From the NCBI GenBank assembly GCA_949825065.1, contig OX463859.1, positions 21,345,847 to 21,409,846 on the forward strand: a stretch of DNA of 64,000 nucleotides, written 5' to 3'. Under the pieces are notes generated by a model. That model searched no databases. It worked only from the letters and a program-made list of their open reading frames with translations, and was not told the DNA's origin. This document shows positions 57,101-64,000 of this stretch, in pieces (the stretch's first letter is position 1; every line of letters starts with the position of its first letter). The DNA comes from Odontocerum albicorne (taxonomy: Eukaryota; Arthropoda; Insecta; Trichoptera; Odontoceridae). The position numbers and the translations under genes were made by a program.

Positions 57101-58799
57101 AAGATGCTTAAGGCAATGGAAATGAAAACACATCTCATAATTATCAGTTTCTGTTTCATAATATCCAATTTCTGTTTCATAACAAGCAGCTCGTGTTTCA
57201 TATCAACCAGGTTTTGTTTCACAATATTACATTTTTGGCATTCATGATCATATTTTAAGTGCACTGGAAGAAAAGTGCTATTTGAATAACAGTTAAATAA
57301 CAAGAAAAAACACAAAAAGTAGGGATAAAGATAAGAATTGTATGTGAGTTATGGGTGATGAATATTTTAAGCAGACCTAAAATGAGGTATTTTGGTTCCT
57401 ATGACAACCATTTGAAAATGCATCTACAATAAAGAGTCAATGTTATTTGAAACACTTTTGAGTGATATTGTAAAATGGCTGTTAAATTTTCCCTAATTTT
57501 AAAATGGGCATAAAAAAGTCTTGGTCAATATTTGGATACATGATATTTATATGTTGCATCATCCCTTCAAGATAAAGCATTTTGGAACAATATTTCAACC
57601 ATTTTTAATAACTATTTAATGTTTGGCATCCTTGATACATGGAAGCGAAGTCTGGCCATTTAAAGGGAGAGATAAAAGCAGAATAAATGCGTGCATTGCA
57701 TAGAATATCTGGTATCAATATTTTACTTAGGAAGGATTTGATCGAATAAAGGATAACTATTAGAGACGGATGTTATAAGTAGAAGTGAGAACATAATTTT
57801 GAGATAGTTTGACCACATTGAGAGAGTGAGTTACTAAATTATTACATAAGAAATATATGTACATGTCTGAAATTAATGAAGAACGAGGAAGAGAGAACCC
57901 AGGAAAGGGTGGAATAATAAAGTTGAAGAATTTTTAACTAAGGGAAAGGTATGAAGTATGAGATAGAACAAAGCATGTATGATGCCCTTAATGGATGTTG
58001 ACGAGGCGAAAGCTGTGTGCATAGATAAAAATGCGTGGAGATCTGTTCTTACTGCCTACACCAAAAGGCACATGGCATGGTGTTATATAGGTATGAACTT
58101 AATGTTTTGAAAATTACTTGATTCATAAGTTTTTTCAAATGTTTTGGTTTTGACTTTGTTTTAATCCATATTATAATATTTAAGTCCTGCCTGAAGAGAG
58201 CCTTGAGATAGGAGCTAGATACATGTGCAAGGAAGGATTAATGTAATTAGTGGAATATTAAAGCAATTTTTATTAAATATACAACTTAATTCATTTGAGT
58301 TCATTTTATATCCATTGATTTAAAGGCTGTTGAGTACGCGTACTGCAGTTTTTATCATAGACTGTATAAAAGAATAACAATAAAAACATATATTTGTAGT
58401 ATAAATTTTGAATGTTTCAGATTCGGAGATGAAATTCGGTTCATGATGTTGAGTAGCTTTTTCAAAAAAAATCCTCTATATACAGATATTTATTCACCAT
58501 ATACGATCAACACTCCAAGAAAAATTTTAGGATACGAAGATATTTTCCATCCAGCTGAACCGGTTACAGAAAAAAATGAAAAGAGCAAAAAAAGCAAATC
58601 AGTTAAAGGTAAGGAAAATGAGAAAAAACCTGTTGAGCAAGAGCAAGAGGCCAAGACAGAGAAATTAGATTTGGATTTGAGAGATTACATCCTACCCCTG
58701 CAAATGGCAGTAGATGATCCTGGTTTTTTCGACGCCTTTTGGCCAATTGAAGAAGCAAAAGATGAAAAACCAAAAAAGTCTAAACCAAAAAAGAAGTAA
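50706..58799 (+). CDS. Five-exon host gene, helical/lysine-rich protein of unknown function
   Basis: The only convincing host gene. Exons 50706-51105, 53078-53243, 55398-55486, 56023-56215 and 58421-58799 join in one frame (1227 bases, 408 residues). The ATG has a good context (AACATGG). Donors are GTAAG, GTATT, GTACG and GTAAG; acceptors end in CAG. Exons 1, 2, 4 and 5 are well supported by frame and splice sites; exon 3 is the weakest but is needed to keep phase. Exon 1 is acidic and helical, exon 2 continues this with RWFCFFIEKM, exon 4 has a lysine-rich linker then GMRSFMATITENV, exon 5 has MMLSSFFKKNPLYTD, a basic charged stretch with KSKKSKSVKG, then LDLRDYILPLQMAVDDPGFF and a KKSKPKKK end. 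No signal peptide or membrane segment seen. I do not recognise the family. Confidence 0.72.
52150..52205 (-). repeat. SINE-1 3' piece in intron 1
   Basis: ACTTATTGCCAGGCGGCAGT, CTTCCCACCAACCAG. Confidence 0.5.
52440..52735. mobile_element. LINE tail A, two 3' ends in inverted arrangement (intron 1)
   Basis: Left part is minus-strand: ACATACATACCATCACGCCA, TGTCGTGGTAGGCAGAGAGG, CTCGACACACATCCTTAGCC and further blocks to about 52635. From about 52640 the plus-strand end follows: AAATATGTGTGTCGTGATAA, GCACTCTATCTTCTCCGCC, TACCCCGACAGTGAAACGGC. So two tail A ends point away from each other. Confidence 0.75.
52745..52980 (+). mobile_element. LINE tail A (intron 1)
   Basis: GATTGAACATGTGGAGAGAA, GTGTTCGTAGACGAGGTAGA, KTWLYQVGQNLKEDR, CTTATCTCTGCCTTCCCCGC, AGCGTGATGATACTAGTATC and a TATGTATGTATGTA 3' end. 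Confidence 0.7.
53078..53243 (+). CDS. Exon 2 of the host gene
   Basis: Follows TTTTTATTTTTCAG, a strong acceptor. Joins exon 1 in phase (THQKVMVRWFCFFIEKM) and ends PTPDDIG plus two bases before GTATTT. A repeat (R7) begins at this donor. Confidence 0.82.
53244..53440 (+). repeat. Interspersed repeat R7, copy 2 (starts at the exon 2 donor)
   Basis: Shares AAATATACACAATTTGCGAA, AATTTTAATGGATCTGGGTG, TTTGTTGCCTTTCATTTGTC, GTAAACTAGG and TTGCCTGTATCTCACTGAGG with 61325-61485. Confidence 0.75.
53441..54805. other. Intron 2 interior, nothing recognised
   Basis: AT-rich, no repeat or gene supported. Confidence 0.4.
54806..55195 (-). repeat. SINE-3 copy, near full length (intron 2)
   Basis: On the minus strand the head has a box A-like TGGCCTCGCGGTAACGCACT, an internal GACTTCC/GGAAGGTC stem and box B CCGGTTCAAACCCC. 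The body passes through GACACAGGCATTTTTTCCAC, TCTATTCTTTCAAAGAAGAG, GTGTGCTCCGATCGTC, CCAACTGAATTGACGTTGGA to GGATCCTCGACTACGAGGCC and a short ATGACGATAAT tail. A whole element of about 385 bp. Translations across it look protein-like but are SINE sequence. Confidence 0.85.
55398..55486 (+). CDS. Exon 3 of the host gene (tentative)
   Basis: Chosen because exon 2 ends in phase 2 and exon 4 needs phase 1; this 89-base piece satisfies both. It reads DDRMHIKSAWLPILESCKLQ and YKQMNFKLS. Acceptor ATCAACAG has a poor pyrimidine tract, donor CATGTACGG is weak. A different donor nearby is possible. Confidence 0.5.
56023..56215 (+). CDS. Exon 4 of the host gene
   Basis: Acceptor TGGTTTCAG, donor GTAAGT (consensus). 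Reads NLKSQEIKRVSNPEMIETGE, a KEKKKGHKE stretch, then LTLKGMRSFMATITENVAED and LSVLLKIAKLLKN. An in-frame stop just upstream excludes an earlier start. Confidence 0.78.
56465..56840 (-). mobile_element. LINE tail A, minus strand (intron 4)
   Basis: ATATTTCCCTGTTGGGGTAG, TTTGCTTTCTCCACATCCAT, CTTTCAAAATTTTATTCACT, TGATCCGACCATACTTTTAT, then decayed blocks to TTTACACATCACATATTTC. Confidence 0.65.
57076..57315 (-). CDS. Small heptad-repeat open frame in intron 4 (doubtful)
   Basis: A 79-residue frame: N-terminal hydrophobic MCFFLLFNCYSNSTFLP, a CxxC (ECQKC), then heptads NLVDMKH, ELLVMKQ, KLDIMKQ, KLIIMRC, and a hydrophobic FISIALSIFKC stretch. The DNA under the heptads is a 21-base tandem repeat (about four units, TTTCTGTTTCATAA-like). 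This could be an exon of a coiled-coil membrane protein or just a short minisatellite with an open frame. It is antisense to the host gene's intron. Confidence 0.2.
   Translation of the reverse strand: MCFFLLFNCYSNSTFLPVHLKYDHECQKCNIVKQNLVDMKHELLVMKQKLDIMKQKLIIMRCVFISIALSIFKCICNFR
57625..58095 (+). mobile_element. LINE tail A (intron 4)
   Basis: CCTTGATACATGGAAGCGAA, GTGCATTGCATAGAATATCT, AAGAACGAGGAAGAGAGAAC, a GGATGTTGACGAGGCGAAAG block, and TCTTACTGCCTACACCAAAA. Strongly decayed. Confidence 0.6.
58421..58799 (+). CDS. Exon 5 (last) of the host gene
   Basis: Acceptor GAATGTTTCAG. Reads FGDEIRFMMLSSFFKKNPLY, TDIYSPYTINTPRKILGYED, a lysine/glutamate-rich linker, then LDLRDYILPLQMAVDDPGFF and DAFWPIEE, ending in a lysine-rich tail and TAA at 58797-58799. 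Confidence 0.85.
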
Positions 58800-58939
58800 A
58801 TGATAACACACCCCATAATATATTATCGATAATACAGGGTGGATTATAGAAACCTGAAATTTTTTAAAATGAAATGAACAACATGAAATATAATTTAATT
58901 ATTTATTTCTTGTTATACATTAATAGCACATAGAATTAT

Positions 58940-59445
58940 ATTTGAGTATATTTCTTTATCTCATTAGTTTTTTTTTAAACAGCACTTTTTTCAAATATTC
59001 TCCAACAACTTTGCTTGTTTGAACCATAAATGCCACGCCACGCCGTGGTTCTTGTCACTTTTTTTCTCTCTCTTTCTTTTCGTTGACTTTGTTTCTCTCA
59101 AACTTTTCGAGATATCTGTACATATGTTGAAGTATCGATGTATTTTCTTTTATGTTGAGTGGATTGATTGTGTGAATTTTTTAATTATTTTCTTCGATTA
59201 TTTTTATTTTCTCAGATATTTTTTTCTTTTTTTTTGTATTATATGTTTACAAATCTTGACCTGTCTCAAGTTTATATTTTATGTGTGACATTCATGTGCG
59301 TACTACTTTTCAATATTTTTTGTTTATGATTCATGTAAATATTTATAATTTTTAGTTGTATTTATATTCATGCGCACTCAAAATTCTAATTTGAGTTTTA
59401 CTCTTCTAACCTTTTTTAATATTGATAAAATACCATTTATTTTAA
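58940..59445 (+). repeat. Interspersed repeat R6, plus-strand copy
   Basis: Aligned with the reverse of 26220-26720; see that entry. The 89-codon frame here is hydrophobic and shares KLFEISV and WIDC with the other copy. It is either a nested repeat or an inner part of the DNA element. Confidence 0.6.
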
Positions 59446-59479
59446 TTAAAATAAAATAAAACAACTATCTTACATTGGC

Positions 59480-60110
59480 CCAGTTTATCACGCATGTTTC
59501 ACATAGTGTTTGCAATATGTTGTCTGGTTCTTCCTGTATAGTGGCCTAGAGTTCATTAATGTTCTGAGATTTGTTAATGTACACTTATGAAAATAAAATA
59601 GTTCTGGAGAACATGCTGGTTCTGAAAGATTTCCTCTCTAGAAATCATGTAGCCAGGAAATAAATCTCAAACCCCCACCACGGATGATTTGGCAGTATGA
59701 GCTGTTGTCTATCTTGCTGGAGCCCTCTTGAGATCAACGACGCAATTTTGTGGCAAGGAAGTTCCAGAAAATATAAATCGAGGGTAGTAATATGTTTTCT
59801 GATTGAACAACGAGGACTCCTAATCATTGCCTACTTCACTGCAATTTCAGATAGAGTTCTCACGGTATGCATTGGACCTGGTAATATTTTTCACTCCAGA
59901 AGTAGTTAAACTAAAGATCGGTATTTAAAACTTGATCTTGTTTTAGCTTGAAACAATGCCATGACATGGAATGTTTGAATGACAACAGAATACTTGTTGC
60001 TTAATCATAACTGAACCATCATTGTTTAAAAACATTTCCACCATGTATGTATGGTGTACACCAAACCACTGCTTCATTATCGCTCAAATAGCGCCAGTTA
60101 TGCAAGCACG
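59480..60110 (-). pseudogene. Remnant of a DDE transposase
   Basis: N-terminal part at about 59935-60110: AIMKQWFGVHHTYMVEMFLN, NDGSVMIKQQVFCCHSNIPC, HGIVSS, resembling the DUF4817-like helix-turn-helix before a DDE domain. Inner part near 59690-59740: LQQD and, one frame over, TAHTAKSS, the remains of a QQDGATAHTA catalytic motif. C-terminal part 59480-59580: VYINKSQNINELQATIQEEP, DNILQTLCETCVIN. Frameshifts and deletions have removed most of the catalytic domain. Confidence 0.65.
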
Positions 60111-60196
60111 TGATGAGTCCGTTTCCCACCTAAATGTCAGTGTTGCTAACATATGGAACTTTAAAACTAGTCAGGTTCTTATGACCCACCCTGTGT

Positions 60197-61324
60197 AATA
60201 ATATGAGGTGATAGACTTATGGGGAATAGTTAGATTCTCTGTGAAGAATCCATATGATGTTTTTTTAATGTTCCAGGCATACTACTCTGTGTAAACAGTG
60301 TCTTTATGGAGGGAGTTTATAACACAAATTATGACTTTTTCTCACCCCTTGCGTGATTGCACAGATTGGAGAACACGATGGAGCTGGAAATTTTCCCTTG
60401 CTCCTGGGGAAAGCTTAATTTTACATGATGGATTTATAAATAGTAATAAAACGCAAACATATTTTTTTATATACTTTTTTCTGTTTTGTACATACATTCA
60501 AATTCTGATATTTTTTGTTATAGATTTCCATTTTTGTATTGTGATATATTATATTTATTTGATAATTTTCATTAAAATTTTGTTCTTTTAGTTTTGTTTT
60601 TTTCGTATAATTTGTAATGAATTTTAATTACTCTGAAGGTTGCTGCCATTGAAAATAAATTAATATTATATTAGATTCTCACAACTTGAAATGACATAAT
60701 TTCAAGATAATAGAGTTGTAATATTTAAAAAATAATTAAAATGTATAATAATTAGCTATGGAGAGTTGTAATGCAATTGAATACAGAAAAATATAATGAA
60801 AATCCGATATAAATAGTTTTTAAACCATATTATTTAAGGAACATTCACAAGAAAAAAGACGCTATAAAAATATATATCATCGTGGGCCTAACTATATAGT
60901 ACATGTCAGCAAAATGTAATATTTCCTTTAAAAAAATATGTTGAATAAATTACAGAATATTAAAAAAATAAGCACATATTAAACAATAAATCTATTGTGC
61001 TTATGTCATGTGTATCAATAGGTGTTGTCATAGTTACAGTTTAATGGTAGTTATTTTTTTTAACAGGCAATCCACTTACACTAGAATGATTTGTGCCACA
61101 TGAGTCATCATGCAATTATATGAGTCAACATAATAAATAATAAAGAAATTTCATACAATGACAATTTAAAGTTTGAACTGATTAAACTAATGTTATAGAA
61201 TATTTTTGAAATATTCTTTGACAACGGTTATTTTTTTATGATTATAAGACATGAAATAACAATGGCAAATAATGTATTTATTTAGATTACTTTACCTTGA
61301 ACAGTAAAATATAAACTTATTTTT
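60197..61324. other. Intergenic, AT-rich
   Basis: Long A/T tracts, no gene or repeat copy supported. Confidence 0.4.
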
Positions 61325-61485
61325 TAATTTTATTTACGCATGGCGAGAAATTATACACAATTTACGAAAAAAACAACAGGTAATTTAATTTTGATGAACA
61401 ATTTTAATGGATCTGGGTTTGTTGCCTTTCATTTGTCTTGTCCCCAGTAAACTAGGCTTTTGCCTGTATCTCACTGAGGACATAT
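61325..61485 (+). repeat. Interspersed repeat R7, copy 3
   Basis: See 53244; nearly the same over AATTTTAATGGATCTGGGTT to TTGCCTGTATCTCACTGAGG. Confidence 0.75.
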
Positions 61486-61926
61486 AGTATGAAAAAATAA
61501 ATCTATATTTCTTTCCAATTTTTTATTATAACATATAAAACCCCGTTGCATATTCTCATCAACCTGACAAACAGTGACACTCAATTACATATGTATATAT
61601 CACATGAATCAAACCCTTGACACTTCATTGCTCCAGACAGACCAATGAGTGAGGATGCTTGATTCTTCTAGCATTTATTATATAAACACTCAATTATTAG
61701 ATTCGCATATCACCTTAGTCTCGGACATATTTAATACTTACTAAAGTTTCTTCTGGGAGCATTTTTGTGTATCCGAACTATGAATCCAGGGCCATAATAT
61801 GACTTGCGTTTTTTTTCTTCTTCCCTAAAACTTTTCTTAATGTGTTTGTGAATTATATGAGTATAGTTTATTTTTTTCTGTTTGTTATTTTATTATTTAA
61901 GAATATTTCCATGCGTAGGATACAGT
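61486..61926. other. Intergenic, nothing recognised
   Basis: AT-rich, no feature supported. Confidence 0.35.
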
Positions 61927-62171
61927 CTGTTATGTGCTCGTATGTATGTATGTACTTTTTCCTGTTATGTGCTTGTATGTATGTATGTACTTCTTTCTGT
62001 TGTGTGCTCGTATGTATGTATGGACTTCTTTTTGTTATATGCTCGTATATATGTATGTACTTCTTTCTGTTATGTGCACATATGTATGCATGTGTTTCTT
62101 TCTGTTATGTGCTCGTATGTATGTATGTACTTCTTTCTGTTACATGCTCGTATGCATGTATGTACTTCTTT
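61927..62171 (+). repeat. Tandem repeat, 35 bp x 7
   Basis: Units start CTGTTATGTG near 61927, 61962, 61997, 62032 and onward, each with TCGTATGTATGTATGTACTT. All three plus frames are open through it (Cys/Tyr/Met-rich), which comes from the repeat and is not a gene. Confidence 0.93.
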
Positions 62172-62524
62172 ATGATTTTGAATAACACATGTTAATGTTT
62201 ATACTTTTTCAACATTGTAAATTTTTATTATCATTCGCATTTAAAATTAAGATAAGATAGGTAAGGTTAACCCTTAAATATCAATTAATATATTATAAAT
62301 AATTTTAGGGTCAAAACTGACCGTTTTTATTGGTCATTTTTGTTAATATTTTTTATAATGTATGTTGTCATATTTTATTCATAACATTTTTACAAATTTT
62401 GTAAAATATGCAATTTTGGTTCAAATGAGGTAATAGAAAAATCAAAATTGTGTAATAAATGCAACAAAAAAAAGCGTACTAATTTTGTTCAAATAATGAT
62501 TTTAATAATTTTTGCGACTTTCTT
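62172..62524. other. Intergenic, AT-rich
   Basis: No feature supported. Confidence 0.35.
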
Positions 62525-62590
62525 GATTTATTTTTGTTTGGTTGATTGGAAAAGATTGCCGCCTGGCAATAAGCCCACCAAATTGTTATA
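62525..62590 (+). repeat. SINE-1 3' part, interrupted by a Tigger-like element
   Basis: TGGTTGATTGGAAAAGATTG, GCCTGGCAATAAGCCCACCA, AATTGTTATA. The DNA element starts right after the TA. Confidence 0.65.
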
Positions 62591-64000
62591 CAGGTAGTCG
62601 TCGACTTACGACCACAATCGGATCCGATAAACAGGTCGTAAGTTGATCTGGTCGTAAGTTGGTTTATGCAATAATTTCGGTACACATGTGAATTATAACA
62701 TAAGACTTTTTTCTATGTTCTTATTATAATCAGTATATCACCACTGTCGATGATGAGGTTTTTTTTTTATTATTTTTCGAGTTTGTCATTGTTTTCTTTA
62801 TCATTAGCATTCCTGATATTCGGATATCTTTACGTATCGCTTTGTTTTTTATTTTTACATTTGTTAGGATTAATTTTAAAAATTTGCTACAGTAAAATTG
62901 GTTAAATGTTATATATATTAATAAAACATGAAAATACAGTTGTTGTTTTACATATAAAAAATTTATTGGCCGCTTGTTTGTCTAGATTGTTTGTTTCTTC
63001 TTCTCCTCGCATATTTCACGACATGGGCGAACCACATCGTGTGCCATCCGTTCAATCCTTACAAATCGTTCGATGTTTGGGTCCATTTCTTCAAAATGTG
63101 GAAGAAGTTTATTTCGAAGATAAGTAAACCTTCGGATAGTCCCTTAACGGTGAATTTTCTTTCTGGCTCCTCCTCCTGTTTTTTTTCTGCTTCTCTTCTT
63201 TCTTCTTCCGCTACTTTTTCTTCATCCAATATAATAAGTTCTTCATTCGTAAGTTCTCCAGACTCATGATCCAGTAATTCCTCGATGTCCTCTATTTCAC
63301 ACTCTAAAGACAGATCTTTCGCCAATTTTACTATTTTTTCTATAACTTCAAGTTCTTGTTCACTATCGAATTCTTCAAGTATTTGCGTAACGCTCATCAC
63401 AATTTTCCCAGATACCATTCATGCACTTCTTTGTCACAGCCTCCCAGGCAGGAGCGATATTTTTGGTACACGTAAGAAAATCGTACTACTTCCTAAACTC
63501 TCGCAACGATAGCTCTGTGTCAGCATCTATGTTATTCTGAGATAGTTAGCCTTAAATGTAGCAGTATAACCTTGGTCCATAGGCTGAATGAGTGGAGTTG
63601 TGTTTGGCGGCAAAAAAATAACTTTCACGTTAGGATGAAGATCAGATACATTGGGTGGATGTCTAGGTGCATTAACAAAGAGCATCAAAATATTAAAAGG
63701 AATTTTACTCTTCACACAATATTCATGAACTTGAGGAATAAAACAATTCACGAATCAGTCTTCAAATAGGGTCTTCGTCATCCATGTTTTTTGATTGGAA
63801 CGAAAGTACACGGGCAGTGTGTGCTTGTTTACATTTTTGAATGCTCACGGGTTTTCTAATTGATAAATTACTAAAGGCTTGAGTTTGAAACCCGCGATGT
63901 TTCGGCCAAGCAGCAGAGTCAACCTATTTTTTTAAGTTTTTAATTCAGGCATGCTTTTGGCTTCTATATAGATGTAAACGCGTGTTGGCATTCGTTGACA
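62591..64000 (-). mobile_element. Tigger-like (pogo superfamily) element, runs off the window
   Basis: Starts at TA (62589-62590) with CAGGTAGTCGTCGACTTACG, followed by ACAGGTCGTAAGTTGATC and GGTCGTAAGTTGG, inner repeats of the end. This type of end is known from Tigger-like elements. The transposase is on the minus strand, so this is the element's 3' end; the other end lies beyond 64000. Confidence 0.85.
63062..63995 (-). pseudogene. Tigger-like transposase pseudogene (partial)
   Basis: Minus-strand order: decayed VDSAAWPKHRGFQTQAF-like piece (63850-63930), KKHG and a TLFED-like piece (63775-63800), NCFIPQVHEYCVKSKIPFNI, LMLFVNAPRHP, NVSDLHPNVKVIFLPPNTTP, LIQPMDQGYTATFKANYLRI, stop; then across frameshifts IAPAWEAVTKKCMNGIWEN and ELTNEELIILDEEKVAEEER, EEEPERKFTVKGLSEGLL. 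The catalytic Asp expected in LLLxDNAPGH is Val, so it is inactive, along with a stop at 63527-63529 and frameshifts. The 119-codon frame at 63059-63418 is its C-terminal acidic part. Confidence 0.85.

Larger units (their letters stand above)
58835..60196 (-). mobile_element. Degenerate IS630/Tc1/mariner-type element with inverted ends
   Basis: Left end CAGGGTGGATTATAGAAACC; right end, from the other strand, CAGGGTGGGTCATAAGAACC. TA precedes the left end (58833-58834) and TGTA follows the right, in line with a TA target. It starts 35 bases after the host gene's stop codon, so it may lie in the 3' UTR. The R6 repeat (58940-59445) lies inside. Confidence 0.7.

Noticed and set aside
61842..62195. 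Three overlapping Cys/Tyr/Met-rich frames of 83-117 codons
   Set aside because: All come from the 35-bp tandem repeat; each frame is open because the unit has no stop in any phase used.
63285..63769. Plus-strand frames of 65-75 codons
   Set aside because: Shadow frames antisense to the Tigger-like transposase.

Overview
This is an AT-rich stretch of an animal nuclear genome, almost certainly an insect. The signs are decayed mariner, Tigger-like and piggyBac-type DNA elements, tRNA-derived SINEs, 5'-truncated non-LTR retrotransposon ends, and one gene split by GT-AG introns. Nothing bacterial, viral or organellar was seen. The species or order cannot be fixed from the sequence.

Layout. 0-8 kb: scattered retrotransposon ends, one complete but dead mariner with TA target duplication (1997-3261), and tRNA-derived SINEs. 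8-13 kb: tandem arrays and a piggyBac-type MITE bounded by TTAA (11957-12580). 14-26 kb: several SINE families, an inverted-repeat element (17632-18027), reverse-transcriptase (RT) C-terminal remnants and an unidentified 90-codon open frame (21937-22209). 26.9-28.2 kb: a mariner derivative rebuilt as a fold-back element, with a (TA)156 run grown inside one arm. 28-49 kb: more SINEs, LINE ends and tandem arrays. One 403-bp LINE end (35902-36304) has an exact 11-bp target duplication. 50.7-58.8 kb: the only convincing host gene, five exons on the + strand, about 408 residues, function not recognised. 58.8-64 kb: a degenerate IS630/Tc1/mariner-type element starting about 35 bp after the gene's stop codon, AT-rich sequence, a 35-bp array, and a Tigger-like element running off the right edge.

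The gene shares all four introns with repeats or low-complexity sequence, and it carries a repeat directly at one splice donor. Most long open frames elsewhere are repeat-derived or chance frames. Family labels used here (tail A to tail E for LINE ends, SINE-1 to SINE-4, R5 to R7) are local names given by comparing copies within this window. All similarity and translation statements come from reading by eye; no search was run.
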